A DNA stretch of 64,000 nt from positions 1 through 64,000 of the forward strand of contig NZ_MUFV01000005.1 in NCBI RefSeq assembly GCF_002017875.1. The letters are read 5' to 3'. The position numbers and the translations under genes were made by a program. This document shows, one piece after another, positions 45,671-54,686 of this stretch. Origin of the DNA: Deinococcus sp. LM3. Lineage in GTDB: Bacteria > Deinococcota > Deinococci > Deinococcales > Deinococcaceae. The notes under the pieces are model-generated. The model did no database searches, was not told the origin of the DNA, and saw only the letters and a program-made list of their open reading frames with translations. The number at the start of each line of letters is the position of its first letter. The stretch's first letter is position 1.

Positions 45671-47425
45671 TCAGGCAACGGGACGCAGAGCAGCAAACTG
45701 AGAGAGTCGATCTTTCCAGCGCGGCTTTTCCAAGATCCAGTCGACTACGCGGACCAAATTGATCGCCGCCCCAATACAGGCGTGCTGAAGGCTAGTTTTC
45801 TTCAATCCCCGATATCGTGCCCGCCGCAGGCCGAAGGCCCTGACCCCCTGTGACATGGTCGCTTCTATCCCTGCCCGGCGCTGGTACAGCCCCTGCCAAG
45901 TTCCGTTGGATTCCAGTGTGCGTGCGAGATTCAAGGCTTCCTGTACTGCCTGCGGCTGGAAGGTGAGGATCCGGAGTGCACCCCTGGTGCACTTCTCTTT
46001 CAGTTCACAGGTTTTGCAGCTCTTCTTGGCAAATTTGGCGTAGATGGTCGGCGTGCCATACGGCCCAGGGCGCTCAACCCAGGAACTGGTCTGGGCCCCA
46101 TTGGGGCAGGTCACGACCTGCCCGTCCCAATCCACCCGGAAGGCCGTGAAGTCGAAGGCTCCTTCGGTCTTGGCTTGCCAGCTCTTGTCCCGGCGGGCAG
46201 GGCCGATCAGATCAATCCCGAATGTCGCATGGGACGTGGCCAGCAGTTCAGCATCCACGTACCCGGAGTCGACTATTGATAACGGCGTAAATCCGCATCA
46301 CCTGTACTGACATGCAAGGCGTCCTGGCCAGCGTCCTTCCAGCACAGGAGAGTGATGAGCAATGTCAACTTACGCCGGTATCAATAAGTGCTCGTCCGGC
46401 AACAAGTTTTTGTCGGAAAGGGCTTGATGGAGTACAGCAGTCATACTGACATCGGGGACCGTCGCCAGAGTGGTGTCGACATGGGTGATCAGATGGGGTC
46501 GCTCGTTGTCGCAGGTCTCCGAGAGATGAACCCGGTAGCCGATCCAGTTGGAACCTGCTTTGTTCCCGCACCGTGTATCTGTGTCATACGGCGATTCGAA
46601 TCGCTCTGCCGCAGGCAGCAGCTCCGCACCAGGCAGCCAGGAGGCTTTGCCATCAACTTCTTTGAAGTGATGCGCCCATGCCAAACGGAGGGTGTGGACC
46701 GAGGACAGAGCGCACATCGTCAGGCACTGTTCGTCGCTGTCCAGAGCGGCCAGAAGCTTGAACCCGTCAGTACCTACCTGTTCAGCGTAAGCCTGCCGTG
46801 CTGCTTGCCCTTTGGGCAAGCGCGTGTCTTCGATTCGGTGGCCGTAGCGGGTGAACCATTCAAATGCAGCCACCTGCTGAATCCATTCCGGGAACTGTGC
46901 GGTGAGTTGATTCAACGCGGCCCGCATCGTTTCCCCGACCAATTCAGTGCGGTTGAGCAGGCGAATGGCCGCCAGAACATGGGTCGAGTCGCTGCGCTGC
47001 TGGCCATGCGCTTTGACCAGCCCTTGCTCCCTGAAGCGCTCCAGCATGGTGTTCACGAGCAGTGTTTCTGCGTTCCCATTGACCAGCCGACGTCGGAATT
47101 CGCTGAGTACGGAGAAGTCGAAGCCGGTGTCCGTCAATTCCAGGTTCAGCAGGTACTTGAGATCAATACGGGCACGAACCTAGTCGGCCATCCGGCGATC
47201 AGTCAGGTTCTCTGCGAACTGTACGAGGGTCACGAGAGCGAGCTGACTGGGGGAAAACGCGGGTTGTCCCCGACGCGGGTAGAGCTGAACGAAGTCTTGG
47301 TCGGTGAAGAGCGAACCGAACTCATCCCGAAATCGCAGGTATGGATTCCCTTTGCGAAAGGCAGCGCGAGCGACACGAGCCGTTTCGGCGGGAACCTCAC
47401 TGACAGATTTTGGTTGTAGGCTCAT
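45671..47425 (-). pseudogene. IS1182 transposase, nonsense codon and insertion
   Basis: DDE transposase. N-terminal part: SLQPKSVSEVPAETARVARA and YPRRGQPAFSPSQLALVTLV. It is stopped by TAG at 47180-47182 within MAD*VRARIDLKYLLNLEL, probably a CAG-to-TAG change because the frame continues. The central frame has QRSDSTHVLAAIRLLNRTEL (Asp) and HVDTTLATVPDVSM (Asp). It ends where the 109-bp element (46276) interrupts the codons for LLPDEHL-VDSGYVDAELL. The C-terminal part has RRAGIEATMSQGVRAFGLRR (Glu) and the family end LQHACIGAAINLVRV. It is non-functional as it stands. Confidence 0.88.
46276..46384. mobile_element. Nested 109-bp TA-flanked miniature element
   Basis: Terminal inverted repeats TTGATAACGGCGTAA and its near-complement (14 of 15 match), flanked on both sides by TA (46274-46275 and 46385-46386). 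Removing the element and one TA restores the IS1182 transposase frame exactly (LPDEHLVDSGYVDAEL). TA duplication and size suggest an IS630/mariner-type miniature element. No autonomous partner lies in the window. Confidence 0.85.
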
Positions 47426-47493
47426 GGCTCAGTGTGAACCCGAGTCATGAATTTGACGATCCCCGAATTCGCCAACAAAGCCGAATGTTATTA

Positions 47494-48408
47494 ACCTCGG
47501 GTGCTAGGGGTTCAGTAGCCTCCGAAATAGAGGCCCAAGTTGTGGGCGGCGATCTTGCGACACACGTGTGCCCGAATGGATCTCTCCGAATTCAACTGTG
47601 GCAACATCAAGTGAAAAGAACGATCCAGACGTGAAAAAACAGTCTCGATCGTTTTCCTCACCCATCGCATCGCCCCCCACCAGTGGCGTGGCTTCTTGAA
47701 GTTTTTCTTCGGCTGGGCATACACGCCACAGCCCTGGTACCCTCGATCGCCCAGGACCAACGCCGCTTCCTGGGGATCCAAGAGCGCCCGTGCCACGGGT
47801 GGGTCTCCCTCTCTCCCAGGGACAATAGCAAAGCGCACGAGCATGCCGTGATCGACGATCACGGCATGCAGCTTGAACCCGTAGAAGAAGCCGGTTCTGC
47901 CGTATCCACCGTGTCCGCCGCGGCCACTCGTCGCGGTGGTCATGCTCCTTGGCCGTTTGTGTCGGGCTCCAACGCAGTACACGAGCGGTTTGCTGTCGAT
48001 GACATAGACGGTGTCGTCATCGAAGTGGGGCAATCGGAGCGCGAGGTCGGCATAGATCCGCTCAAGGTTCAGTTGGATGCGGAGATACCGGGAGCGATCG
48101 GGTCAGGAGGGAAAGAGGAAGGTGTAGGTGACGCGTACCTGAGCGAACCACTGCTGTGCCGAGGGCTGGTGGAGGAGTTCACCGACGAGTGCGATGGTCA
48201 TGAGCTCGGCGTAACTGGCCTTCTGGTTGGGTTCGTCGGGTAATGTGAACAGGCCGCTGCGGGCAGCGGCCTTGAGGTAGTCGTCGACGTAGACGTAAAT
48301 GATCGTGAAGAGGTCGGTCACAGTAGACTGGTGCAGCGGAAGTTCTTTGGTAGGCATACCGGAGCTTCCGCTTTTTCTGTCTCGTCGCCAACCCCTAGCA
48401 CCCGAGGT
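47494..48408 (-). mobile_element. IS982-family insertion sequence (inactive)
   Basis: 915 bp with perfect 19-bp terminal inverted repeats ACCTCGGGTGCTAGGGGTT, flanked by the direct repeat TATTA (47489-47493 and 48409-48413). It inserted 11 bp beyond the IS1182 right end. It contains one transposase gene with an internal stop. Confidence 0.88.
47512..48357 (-). pseudogene. IS982 transposase with in-frame TGA
   Basis: Length 281 codons. It starts PTKELPLHQSTVTDLFTIIY with VDDYLKAAA and ASYAELMTIALVGELLHQPS, the IS982 N-terminus. A TGA at 48103-48105 interrupts TFLFPS*PDRSRYLRIQLNLE. The frame then continues with VYVIDSKPLVYCVGARHKRP (Asp), AALVLGDRGYQGCGVYAQPK (Asp) and RKTIETVFSRLDRSF (Glu). 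One base substitution would restore it, and the catalytic residues are intact. Confidence 0.85.
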
Positions 48409-48413
48409 TATTA

Positions 48414-48555
48414 CCCGTACGAGGATGTGAAACGACGCGCGTTTAACCGGCTGTTCGCCTCGCGAATGATGGCCAATCTGGGTTTGTCACAGCGATTCGT
48501 TGAATTGGAGGAACATCCGTCCAGGCCGCTGGATCTTGGCGTTAAAGCCGCTTGA
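48414..48555 (+). pseudogene. 3' fragment of an interrupted gene
   Basis: Immediately right of IS982 an open frame reads YEDVKRRAFNRLFASRMMAN, LGLSQRFVELEEHPSRPLDL, GVKAA and stops at 48555. It has no start of its own; the 5' part was displaced by the IS insertions. Family not recognised. Confidence 0.5.
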
Positions 48556-48612
48556 ACCTGTCCGCACTATTGATGAGGTACCTTCCTTCATGCCTTTCGA
48601 GGCGTTTGATCC

Positions 48613-49065
48613 TCAGTGTAAGCGTCTCGAAGCATGCCACAGCGCCGTTGCAGCAGCGACAAGCGCAATGCCACCGAGCGCCGCTGGAAGGAGGGCGAGC
48701 GTTCCCCCGAATCCACCCAGCGTGCTCCACAAAGTCAGGAGTGCAGCCGTCACCAGGGCAGCAAGGCCGTGTTGTGTCCAGGCCGTGCGGCCAAATGCGC
48801 TGAGCAACGCCGCTGGGAACAAGGTCAGGAGGCCCAGGCGGAGGAAGTCTGGCCACGTGGCTTCTATGTTGCGCCACAAGGCCTGAGGACTGTACCACGC
48901 CTCATTCAAACGGAACGCTTCGCCATACCGAAGGGCGAGCAGGACCAACAAGAAGACGATGACGCTACTCAATGTGTACGTCAGCGCCCGGCGCAGTGCT
49001 AGGGGGACGTCTTGTATGGATGATTGCCTCATGACCTGTTCCATGTCGTCACTGTAGTTCGCCAC
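48613..49065 (-). CDS. Small four-TM membrane protein
   Basis: 150 aa. A polar N-terminus (NYSDDMEQVMRQSSIQDVPL) is followed by four hydrophobic segments near residues 29-46 (LTYTLSSVIVFLLVLLAL), 72-90, 98-113 and 120-142 (LALLPAALGGIALVAAATAL). It is likely an inner-membrane protein. It starts 2 bp after the stop of the upstream lipoprotein gene (49068), so the two were probably co-transcribed. No family recognised. Confidence 0.7.
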   Translation of the reverse strand: MANYSDDMEQVMRQSSIQDVPLALRRALTYTLSSVIVFLLVLLALRYGEAFRLNEAWYSPQALWRNIEATWPDFLRLGLLTLFPAALLSAFGRTAWTQHGLAALVTAALLTLWSTLGGFGGTLALLPAALGGIALVAAATALWHASRRLH

Positions 49066-49067
49066 CC

Positions 49068-50822
49068 TTATTCTTTCGTGACACCCAGACCGGTCAGCAC
49101 CTTCCGGGCACCATCCATGAAGGGTGTGTTCGTCGGATTTTTATGATCGCCGGCGTAAACCAGGCCAGCGGCACTCGCCCCGTCCGTCCACTGGGCGCCT
49201 GCCGTCGCGTTCAAACCCAGAAAGACGTCACAGAAGGCCTTCAGCTCGACCGCAGGCTTATTCTGATCACTCGAGACGAAGATCAGACGATTGTTTCCGA
49301 AACCGAAGGCGGTATTGAACTTCGCTTCTCCATTGGGATCTAGGAGTGAGCTGCACCCACCATCACGAATGATGGATGTCGATGACGCTGCCTGATTGAA
49401 GGTAAACGTCGGATCACCGTAGCTGGTTGTCCCCGCTGGCTTGATCAGGATTCGAGCCTTCAGTCCAGTGCCATCCTCCTGAGCAAAGGAGACAGCGGCT
49501 TCGCCTTTATCGCTCTGGGTGTATTTGAGGGAGTTCTGAATGCGCAGAGTAAAATCCGGCGTTCCGTTTTGCGTGCCGAAGTTCAAGCCCTCCGTGCCGG
49601 TCCATGCTGGACCATTGATGGCAACAAATGCCCTCATCGCGGTGGCGTGGTCTTTGATATTCCGGAGGTAGAAGTAGTTTCGGCCATCGGATTTGGTTTG
49701 ATAGAAATCTCCAAGGCCAATTCTAAACTTGTAGAGTGGCTTGGTCATATCAACGATTACAACGTGGACATACGGAGCGATGTTTAGACAATCTGTGGTG
49801 TACAGACTCCCTGATGAAGCGATGCGTGCTTTATATGTTTCCAAATTCGCTCGAAGCGCGTTGAAGCATTGACTGGTATCGGTTGCCTGCGCACTCACCA
49901 CTTGAGGCAACGCCTCCGCCGTCCCGTCCTCAAACTGCATAAAAGGTTTGTTGGTCGTGATGCTCAGATTCTGAAGGGATGTCAGCGTCGCGGTGAAGGC
50001 GCCATTTTCGTAGCGTGCATCAGGCACCGGCTGTCCACCGGACGTCAAGACGTAATCTGAGACCTTCAGTCCTTTTGGCAACCGGTCTATGCTGAAGGGC
50101 ACGCGAACCTTCAGTGGTGAGCGAAATGTCACTGGAGAGCCAAAAACAACGCGTCCTGCTGGCTCTGTCGTGGGCCGATCGGCGACCCCCATGATGGCGG
50201 CGTCTTTCAAGGCACCTTTCGGGACAGTGAGGGTTAAACCGCTCTCAAAGGTGAACGTCGAGCTGCCAGTGGTGGTGAGGCCAGCAACGAGCGTACTGTC
50301 GCCAGGCACAACGCCTGAGGCCAGGTAGGCGGGCACCAGATCACCTCCCGCGTTCAGGGTACCGAGTGGCTTGGCGAGGGACAGAAAGATTTCCTGGCGA
50401 GCCCCAGCGACCACCGAGACAGGTGTGTCGAGGGTCAGGGCTGTGGCTTGAATGCCTGCGTCGGTGCTAGGAACGAGCAAGTTGACGCGGTTGTATGTGC
50501 CCGCTGGAACGATCACATCTGCGACAAGTGCAGCCCCTTGCTTGTTCCACCGATATGGGTCAATCAGACCAGGACCGGTCAAACGGTAGCAGCCCGTCGC
50601 CCCACAGAGCTCAATGGCTTCTACATACAAAGGCGTCAAAGACTGGGCCTGAAGACCGGCTTCAAGTTGAAGGTTGATCCGGACGCGCGCATCGGCGGCG
50701 CCATAGGTGCCGTCACTGCTGTAAGGAGAGGCCACCTGTACGGTGGTGCTACTGATTTAGGGGACTTGGGAGCAGGACGCCAGACAAGCTGACACCAGTA
50801 CGAACGCTGAAAATTTTTTCAT
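49068..50822 (-). pseudogene. Secreted lipoprotein with nonsense codon in the leader
   Basis: ATG 50822, six bases after GGAG, encodes a lipoprotein signal KKFSAFVLVSACLASCSQVP, but codon 22 is TAA (50757-50759). The same frame continues unbroken for 562 codons. Without the stop it is a ~583-aa exported protein: an N-terminal domain like surface beta-sandwich (YVEAIELCGATGCYRLTGPG; VIVPAGTYNRVNLLVPSTDA), a second all-beta domain, and a C-terminal region with Cys pairs. A GTG at 50735 could re-initiate but would give a protein without a signal. Function unknown. The stop is either an assembly error or recent inactivation. Confidence 0.7.
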
Positions 50823-51176
50823 TAGATTCTCCAGAAGACAAGAAATTGGCTCGGAGGCTTGTTAAGCCTGAGCAGGTTCATACTGCCAACAGAATTTCTG
50901 CTGTGTTGCCTCATTTGACGAAAAAAAGAATTTCGTGATCGATCAATGAACTTTGGAATTCTACCCCGTTTAGGGCTCGCGCTATGAACGTTTCAATCGC
51001 TCCCACAGGGCAAAAAATGGAGACGGTATGGCTAGATACCGTCTTTGGGCCGAGGAGAGCGAGATCGGGAAAGTCATTTTTGGCCACCGACCAGGGGGCC
51101 TCTGTGTCGCCGTGTAGTCCGGCACGGGCACCGTTGGGAACGACGGGCCGATGCACCCCGTGGGGCATAGGTCATA
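50823..51176. other. Intergenic with one hairpin
   Basis: No gene seen. It contains a perfect 9-bp stem AGACGGTAT/ATACCGTCT with a 6-base loop at 51021-51044 followed by TTTGG, a weak terminator-like hairpin. The A/T-rich part near 50920-50950 may hold a promoter. Confidence 0.35.
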
Positions 51177-51194
51177 CGCGTTGTAGCCTCAATC

Positions 51195-51303
51195 GACTTT
51201 GTTGGCGAATTCGAAACCTGCTGTTCGGCGGAGCGGATCATCGTGACTCGGCAACGAGAAATGCGGAGTATGGAAGCTCTCACCTGAATTCGCCAACAGA
51301 GTC
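51195..51303 (+). mobile_element. IS1182-derived miniature element, copy 2 (109 bp)
   Basis: Nearly identical to copy 1, with ends GACTTTGTTGGCGAATTC and GAATTCGCCAACAGAGTC. It is flanked by a perfect 7-bp direct repeat CTCAATC (51188-51194 and 51304-51310), which shows it arrived by transposition. The left flank CGCGTTGTAGCCTCAATC is identical to that of copy 1. Confidence 0.9.
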
Positions 51304-51414
51304 CTCAATCGCCCGGAAACCCCTTTTAAGGGCTTAATTGCCGTCCCAGTCGTCATCTACGTGGGTAGGTTAGGGCATTTCAGAGATCGGTGGAGAAGTT
51401 CGCACTTTCGATCT

Positions 51415-51523
51415 GACTTTGTTGGCGAATTCGAGACCTGTTGTTCTGAGGGGCGGATCATCGCGACTCGACAACGAGAAATGCGGGGTCTGGGAGCCGT
51501 CACCTGAATTCGCCAACAGAGTC
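51415..51523 (+). mobile_element. IS1182-derived miniature element, copy 3 (109 bp)
   Basis: Same ends and length, but more diverged inside (about 12 differences from copies 1 and 2). Its right flank GATTGAGGCTAGAACGCG (51524-51541) is the inverted copy of the left flank of copies 1 and 2. The 7-bp target duplication is not clear here. Confidence 0.85.
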
Positions 51524-51780
51524 GATTGAGGCTAGAACGCGTGGCCCGGCCACGCACGGACCTGTGGGGCAACCTCACCGACCGGACGGGCGTGCAGCAC
51601 CTGAGCGTCGCGCCCGCGCGGCGTCCCAACGGCACCCGCTTCTGCGCCCTGGGGCAGTTGCGCCGCGTGGACCCTTCCGAGCAGCTGGTCATCCTGCGGA
51701 CGTTCAAGAACGGCTCGCACGGCCACACCCTGAGCCTGCGCTTCCGCGCGACCAAGACCGTCCTGCGGGGCATCGACTGA
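51524..51780 (+). pseudogene. 3' fragment of an interrupted gene
   Basis: The frame right of copy 3 reads LERVARPRTDLWGNLTDRTG, VQHLSVAPARRPNGTRFCAL, LGQLRRVDPSEQLVILRTFK and RFRATKTVLRGID, then TGA. Codon use is natural and the ending looks genuine, but there is no ribosome-binding site. The 5' part is missing, replaced by the miniature elements. I do not recognise the family. Confidence 0.5.
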
Positions 51781-51818
51781 GCTGCAGTGCGCTCCACTGG
51801 CCAGTAGAGTCGGGTGTC

Positions 51819-53393
51819 ATGTCTTCCCTCTCCTCAGACCTGCTCGACATGTTCCGCACGACATGGCGCCAGATGTGGGCCGACCATCCGGACGGCCTGC
51901 CCGCTGACGTCATGGACGCCACCAAGGCGGCCCTGACAGCCCAGTTCGAACCGATGCTCCTCGGACAGCCAGAACAGGTCCTCACGGCCCTCCAGTTCGC
52001 TGCAGGCGAAGGTGGCACAGAGTACGACGTCACCTATGAATTCCCGACGATCCTCCTGGATGTGTTGACGCGGATCGATCACGACGGGCAGGTACTCATG
52101 ACCGTTGCTGGCGACCAGGCGCAGCCATGGTTCCTTCGACGCGCGGCCATTCAGGAACTGGGGACCCGGACCCGATCAGACCTCATTCCCCTGCTGCGTC
52201 AAGTGCTCACCGACGATGACACCGAGGGCGAGGTCCGGACGGCTGCGGTGTTCGCGCTGGTCGAGCAGAACGACCGCGACAGCCTGGATCTGATGCGCAC
52301 CCTCGGCACGGAGGAGCCCTGGTTTGATGCCGCGGGCCCACTCCTGGAGGGGCGTGGACGACTGGGTGATCTCACGGCCACCCGCGACCTGATCACACTG
52401 GCAGCCGATCCCTGGCCCCACCGATCCACCCCAGGTCAGAACGGCTTAGCCTCCCTGGAAGCGCAGGTGGGCGGACTGGAACCCCTCGTGGAAGCCCTGC
52501 AGGGTGCGTCCGATCCGCACGGACCAGTCGTGCCCCGGGAATCGGAGAACACGACCCGCCTCCCTGACCTTCCGCTGGTGGACCGACTGCACCGTCTGGC
52601 GACCACAGATCCTGTGGCCCCCGTGCGGAACTGGGCGATAGCGCGCCTGGCTGAACTGGATCCCGCCCGGGCCGCCGAATGCCTACTCCTGGCGCTCAGC
52701 GATCCTGACTGGCTGGTGCTCAAAACGTCCAGTGACGCGCTGAGTGCCCTCACGCCTGCCCCGGTGGCCGAATTGCACGCGCGAGTGAATGACCCGGAGG
52801 TCGGCATCGACGAGCGGCGCTGGGCGGCTCGTACGCTGCTTCTGCTCGGAGAATCCGTTGACCTGAGCACACTGCCGGACGCGCAGGTCCCGCTGCCCTC
52901 TTCGGTACCAGGTGAGGTCCGGTCCGCGATCGTACGCGTCTATGCGCCGCTTTCGGAATCGGGGACGGACGTGCGCTGGCTGATGGAGGCGTTGATCCTC
53001 CCCCGCTGGAGTGAGGAGGAGGCCGCGGGCATTGTGGCTGAGCACGGGCGCGTGGTACAGGCACTTCGAATGGCCGGTGTCGTCGTCGGGGATCCCGTCG
53101 AGGCGGGTGACTGGCACCAGCAGGGTGGAGGAACGTATGTGGTGCTTCCCCTGGAGGGCGGGAATCTGAGCCTCAGCACGTTGGGACGCTTCGCAGCTGA
53201 GGACGATTGGAGCAGCGAGGGCACCCATTCGGCGGCGGTCCTCGAGCAGATCCGCCTGACGCTGGCATCGGTGGGCTGGCAGTGGCTGGATGAGACGATC
53301 AGATCGGTCGCGGTGCCGGGACTCCACGTGTACTCCTTCGGGAGGCGGGAGGCGCTTCATGTCGGGGAACTGCTGTTCTACTGGCAGGACTGA
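51819..53393 (+). CDS. HEAT-repeat-like protein
   Basis: 524 aa from ATG 51819. The helical repeats typical of HEAT/PBS-lyase-like proteins recur: PWFLRRAAIQELGTRTRSDL, TEGEVRTAAVFALVEQNDRD, APVRNWAIARLAELDPARAA and DERRWAARTLLLLGESVDLS. The C-terminal ~120 residues form a different alpha/beta part (GTYVVLPLEGGNLSLSTLGR; RREALHVGELLFYWQD). Likely a cytoplasmic protein-interaction scaffold. It is flanked by mobile DNA with no operon partner, and I cannot suggest a process. Confidence 0.75.
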   Translation: MSSLSSDLLDMFRTTWRQMWADHPDGLPADVMDATKAALTAQFEPMLLGQPEQVLTALQFAAGEGGTEYDVTYEFPTILLDVLTRIDHDGQVLMTVAGDQAQPWFLRRAAIQELGTRTRSDLIPLLRQVLTDDDTEGEVRTAAVFALVEQNDRDSLDLMRTLGTEEPWFDAAGPLLEGRGRLGDLTATRDLITLAADPWPHRSTPGQNGLASLEAQVGGLEPLVEALQGASDPHGPVVPRESENTTRLPDLPLVDRLHRLATTDPVAPVRNWAIARLAELDPARAAECLLLALSDPDWLVLKTSSDALSALTPAPVAELHARVNDPEVGIDERRWAARTLLLLGESVDLSTLPDAQVPLPSSVPGEVRSAIVRVYAPLSESGTDVRWLMEALILPRWSEEEAAGIVAEHGRVVQALRMAGVVVGDPVEAGDWHQQGGGTYVVLPLEGGNLSLSTLGRFAAEDDWSSEGTHSAAVLEQIRLTLASVGWQWLDETIRSVAVPGLHVYSFGRREALHVGELLFYWQD

Positions 53394-53737
53394 CACGCAG
53401 AGTTGAGGTAGAGGGTCTTCGGAGTGACCTCAGTCGGATCAATGCCCCGGGCTCCTCGATAAACTCCTCACTCTGCAGCCCAGGGCATCAGGGCAGCGCG
53501 TGACTGGTCTGCTCCCCTGAAACTGCACGGCGTGAAGTAGAGAGTCAGACTCACCTGAGCCGAGTCTCCAGTCGAAAGTGTCCAAGCTTTAGAGCCAGGC
53601 CAGAAGAAGCTTTCGAGTGGATCAGCGGAGAGTCGGAGTTGCCAATTCCGACCATTGGGTAGTTCGAAAAAGAAGAAGGCGCCCCGGAGGCCGCCTTGAT
53701 TTCTTTAATATAGAGCGGTATTCAGGGCAGGTCAACC
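53394..53737. other. Intergenic, one short repeat
   Basis: No gene. GAAAGTGTCCAAGCTTTAGAGCC at about 53573 resembles the sequence at 36954 (AAAGTGTTCAAGCTTTGGGG), differing at four of 27 positions, so it may be an end of an element not otherwise visible here. A/T-rich sequence before 53738 could hold a terminator. Confidence 0.35.
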
Positions 53738-54424
53738 CTATGCGGCCGGATCGGCGGCATCCTGTTTTTTCCTGTCCAGGACACGCTTAACCTGCACGGC
53801 ACTCCAGGGGCCGCCCTGTCGCGTCCGGAACCCATGCGCGTCCAGCTGCGCCGCGACGGCTCGTAGGCTGAGCCCCTGAGCACGCAGGGCACCCGCATAC
53901 GCCGCCACAGGTCGCATGTCAGCGACCGCCCGAGCCCTCGAAGTCGCGGCGCCCGCTAGGCGCGCTTCAACGGTGAGGTTCTCCGGCTTCCCCAGTGTCA
54001 AACCGCGAGCCTTCCGCGCCGCGAGGGCTGCTTTCGTGCGGGCGGAGATCAGCTGGGCTTCGCGCTCGGCGACGGCAGCCATGACGTGGATGGTGAGGTT
54101 GTCGGCTTCGGGCATGTCGACGGCGACGAAGCGGACGCCGGATTCCATGAGGCTGGCGACGACGGCGACGTTGCGGGCGAGGCGGTCGAGCTTGGCGATG
54201 AGGAGGACGCCGCCGATGCGGCGGGTGTGGTCGAGGGCGGCTTCGAATTGTGGGCGGCGGCGTTTGCGGGTGCCGGTTTCGATCTCGGTGAATTCGAGGA
54301 CAACCTGAAGGTCCTTGCTCCGAGCATGTGACAGCACGGCGGCTTGTTGAGCTTCGAGACCCAAGCCGCTTTGGCCTTGTTTGGCGGTGGAGACGCGGTA
54401 GTAGGCGACAGCGGGGGTGGGCAC
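53738..54424 (-). CDS. Serine recombinase (resolvase/invertase)
   Basis: 228 aa, GTG start. The catalytic domain has VAYYRVSTAKQGQSGLGLEA (nucleophile Ser about residue 12), GVLLIAKLDRLARNVAVVAS (the LDRLxR motif), VAVDMPEADNLTIHVMAAVA and REAQLISARTKAAL. The C-terminal HTH is LSLRAVAAQLDAHGFRTRQG with PWSAVQVKRVLDRK. All features of an active small serine recombinase are present. It would resolve or invert DNA at its res-like sites, which I did not locate. The relic at 44194 is a close relative. Confidence 0.9.
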   Translation of the reverse strand: MPTPAVAYYRVSTAKQGQSGLGLEAQQAAVLSHARSKDLQVVLEFTEIETGTRKRRRPQFEAALDHTRRIGGVLLIAKLDRLARNVAVVASLMESGVRFVAVDMPEADNLTIHVMAAVAEREAQLISARTKAALAARKARGLTLGKPENLTVEARLAGAATSRARAVADMRPVAAYAGALRAQGLSLRAVAAQLDAHGFRTRQGGPWSAVQVKRVLDRKKQDAADPAA

Positions 54425-54430
54425 GGCCTT

Positions 54431-54458
54431 ATGTTACAGGACTCATCGGAGCGTTCAA
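54431..54458 (-). promoter_or_regulatory. Promoter of the serine recombinase, probably leaderless
   Basis: TTGAAC (54458-54453), 16 bp, TAACAT (54436-54431). The -10 ends only six bases before the GTG at 54424, so transcription should start at or next to the start codon. TANNNT directly before leaderless starts is the pattern reported in Deinococcus. Confidence 0.65.
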
Positions 54459-54523
54459 CAACTGTAACGGTACTGTATATGAGGCTGGGGAAATCGCCAC
54501 GTCAACAACTGTCCGAACCATTA

Positions 54524-54627
54524 GACCTGCTGCGAAAGTCCCCTCCTGAACATGCGCGGGTACTCCTCTTGGCAGACGACAACAACGGAGAGGCGAGGTG
54601 GCTGAAAACTCACTTTTGCAGGAGGTC
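54524..54627 (+). mobile_element. Miniature IS5-derived element, copy B (104 bp)
   Basis: Ends GACCTGCTGCGAAAGTC and CTTTTGCAGGAGGTC, flanked by TA on both sides (54522-54523, 54628-54629). The ends match the IS5-family element 466 bp further on; the inside (GACGACAACAACGGAGAGGC) matches copy A. Confidence 0.8.
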
Positions 54628-54686
54628 TATTGAAAAGCCATTGCTAATTAGCAAAAGATAGGCTGCTGAAAGCATTTTACGATTCA

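Larger units (their letters stand above)
45655..47482 (-). mobile_element. IS1182-family insertion sequence (inactive)
   Basis: 1828 bp between GACTTTGTTGGCGAATTC (45655) and GAATTCGCCAACAAAGCC (ending 47482), terminal inverted repeats with one mismatch in 18. It contains one transposase gene on the minus strand, inactivated by a nonsense codon and by a 109-bp nested element. Confidence 0.88.

Noticed and set aside
51177..51543. Closely spaced similar repeats considered as CRISPR
   Set aside because: They are 109-bp elements with terminal inverted repeats and a target duplication, and no cas genes lie in the window.
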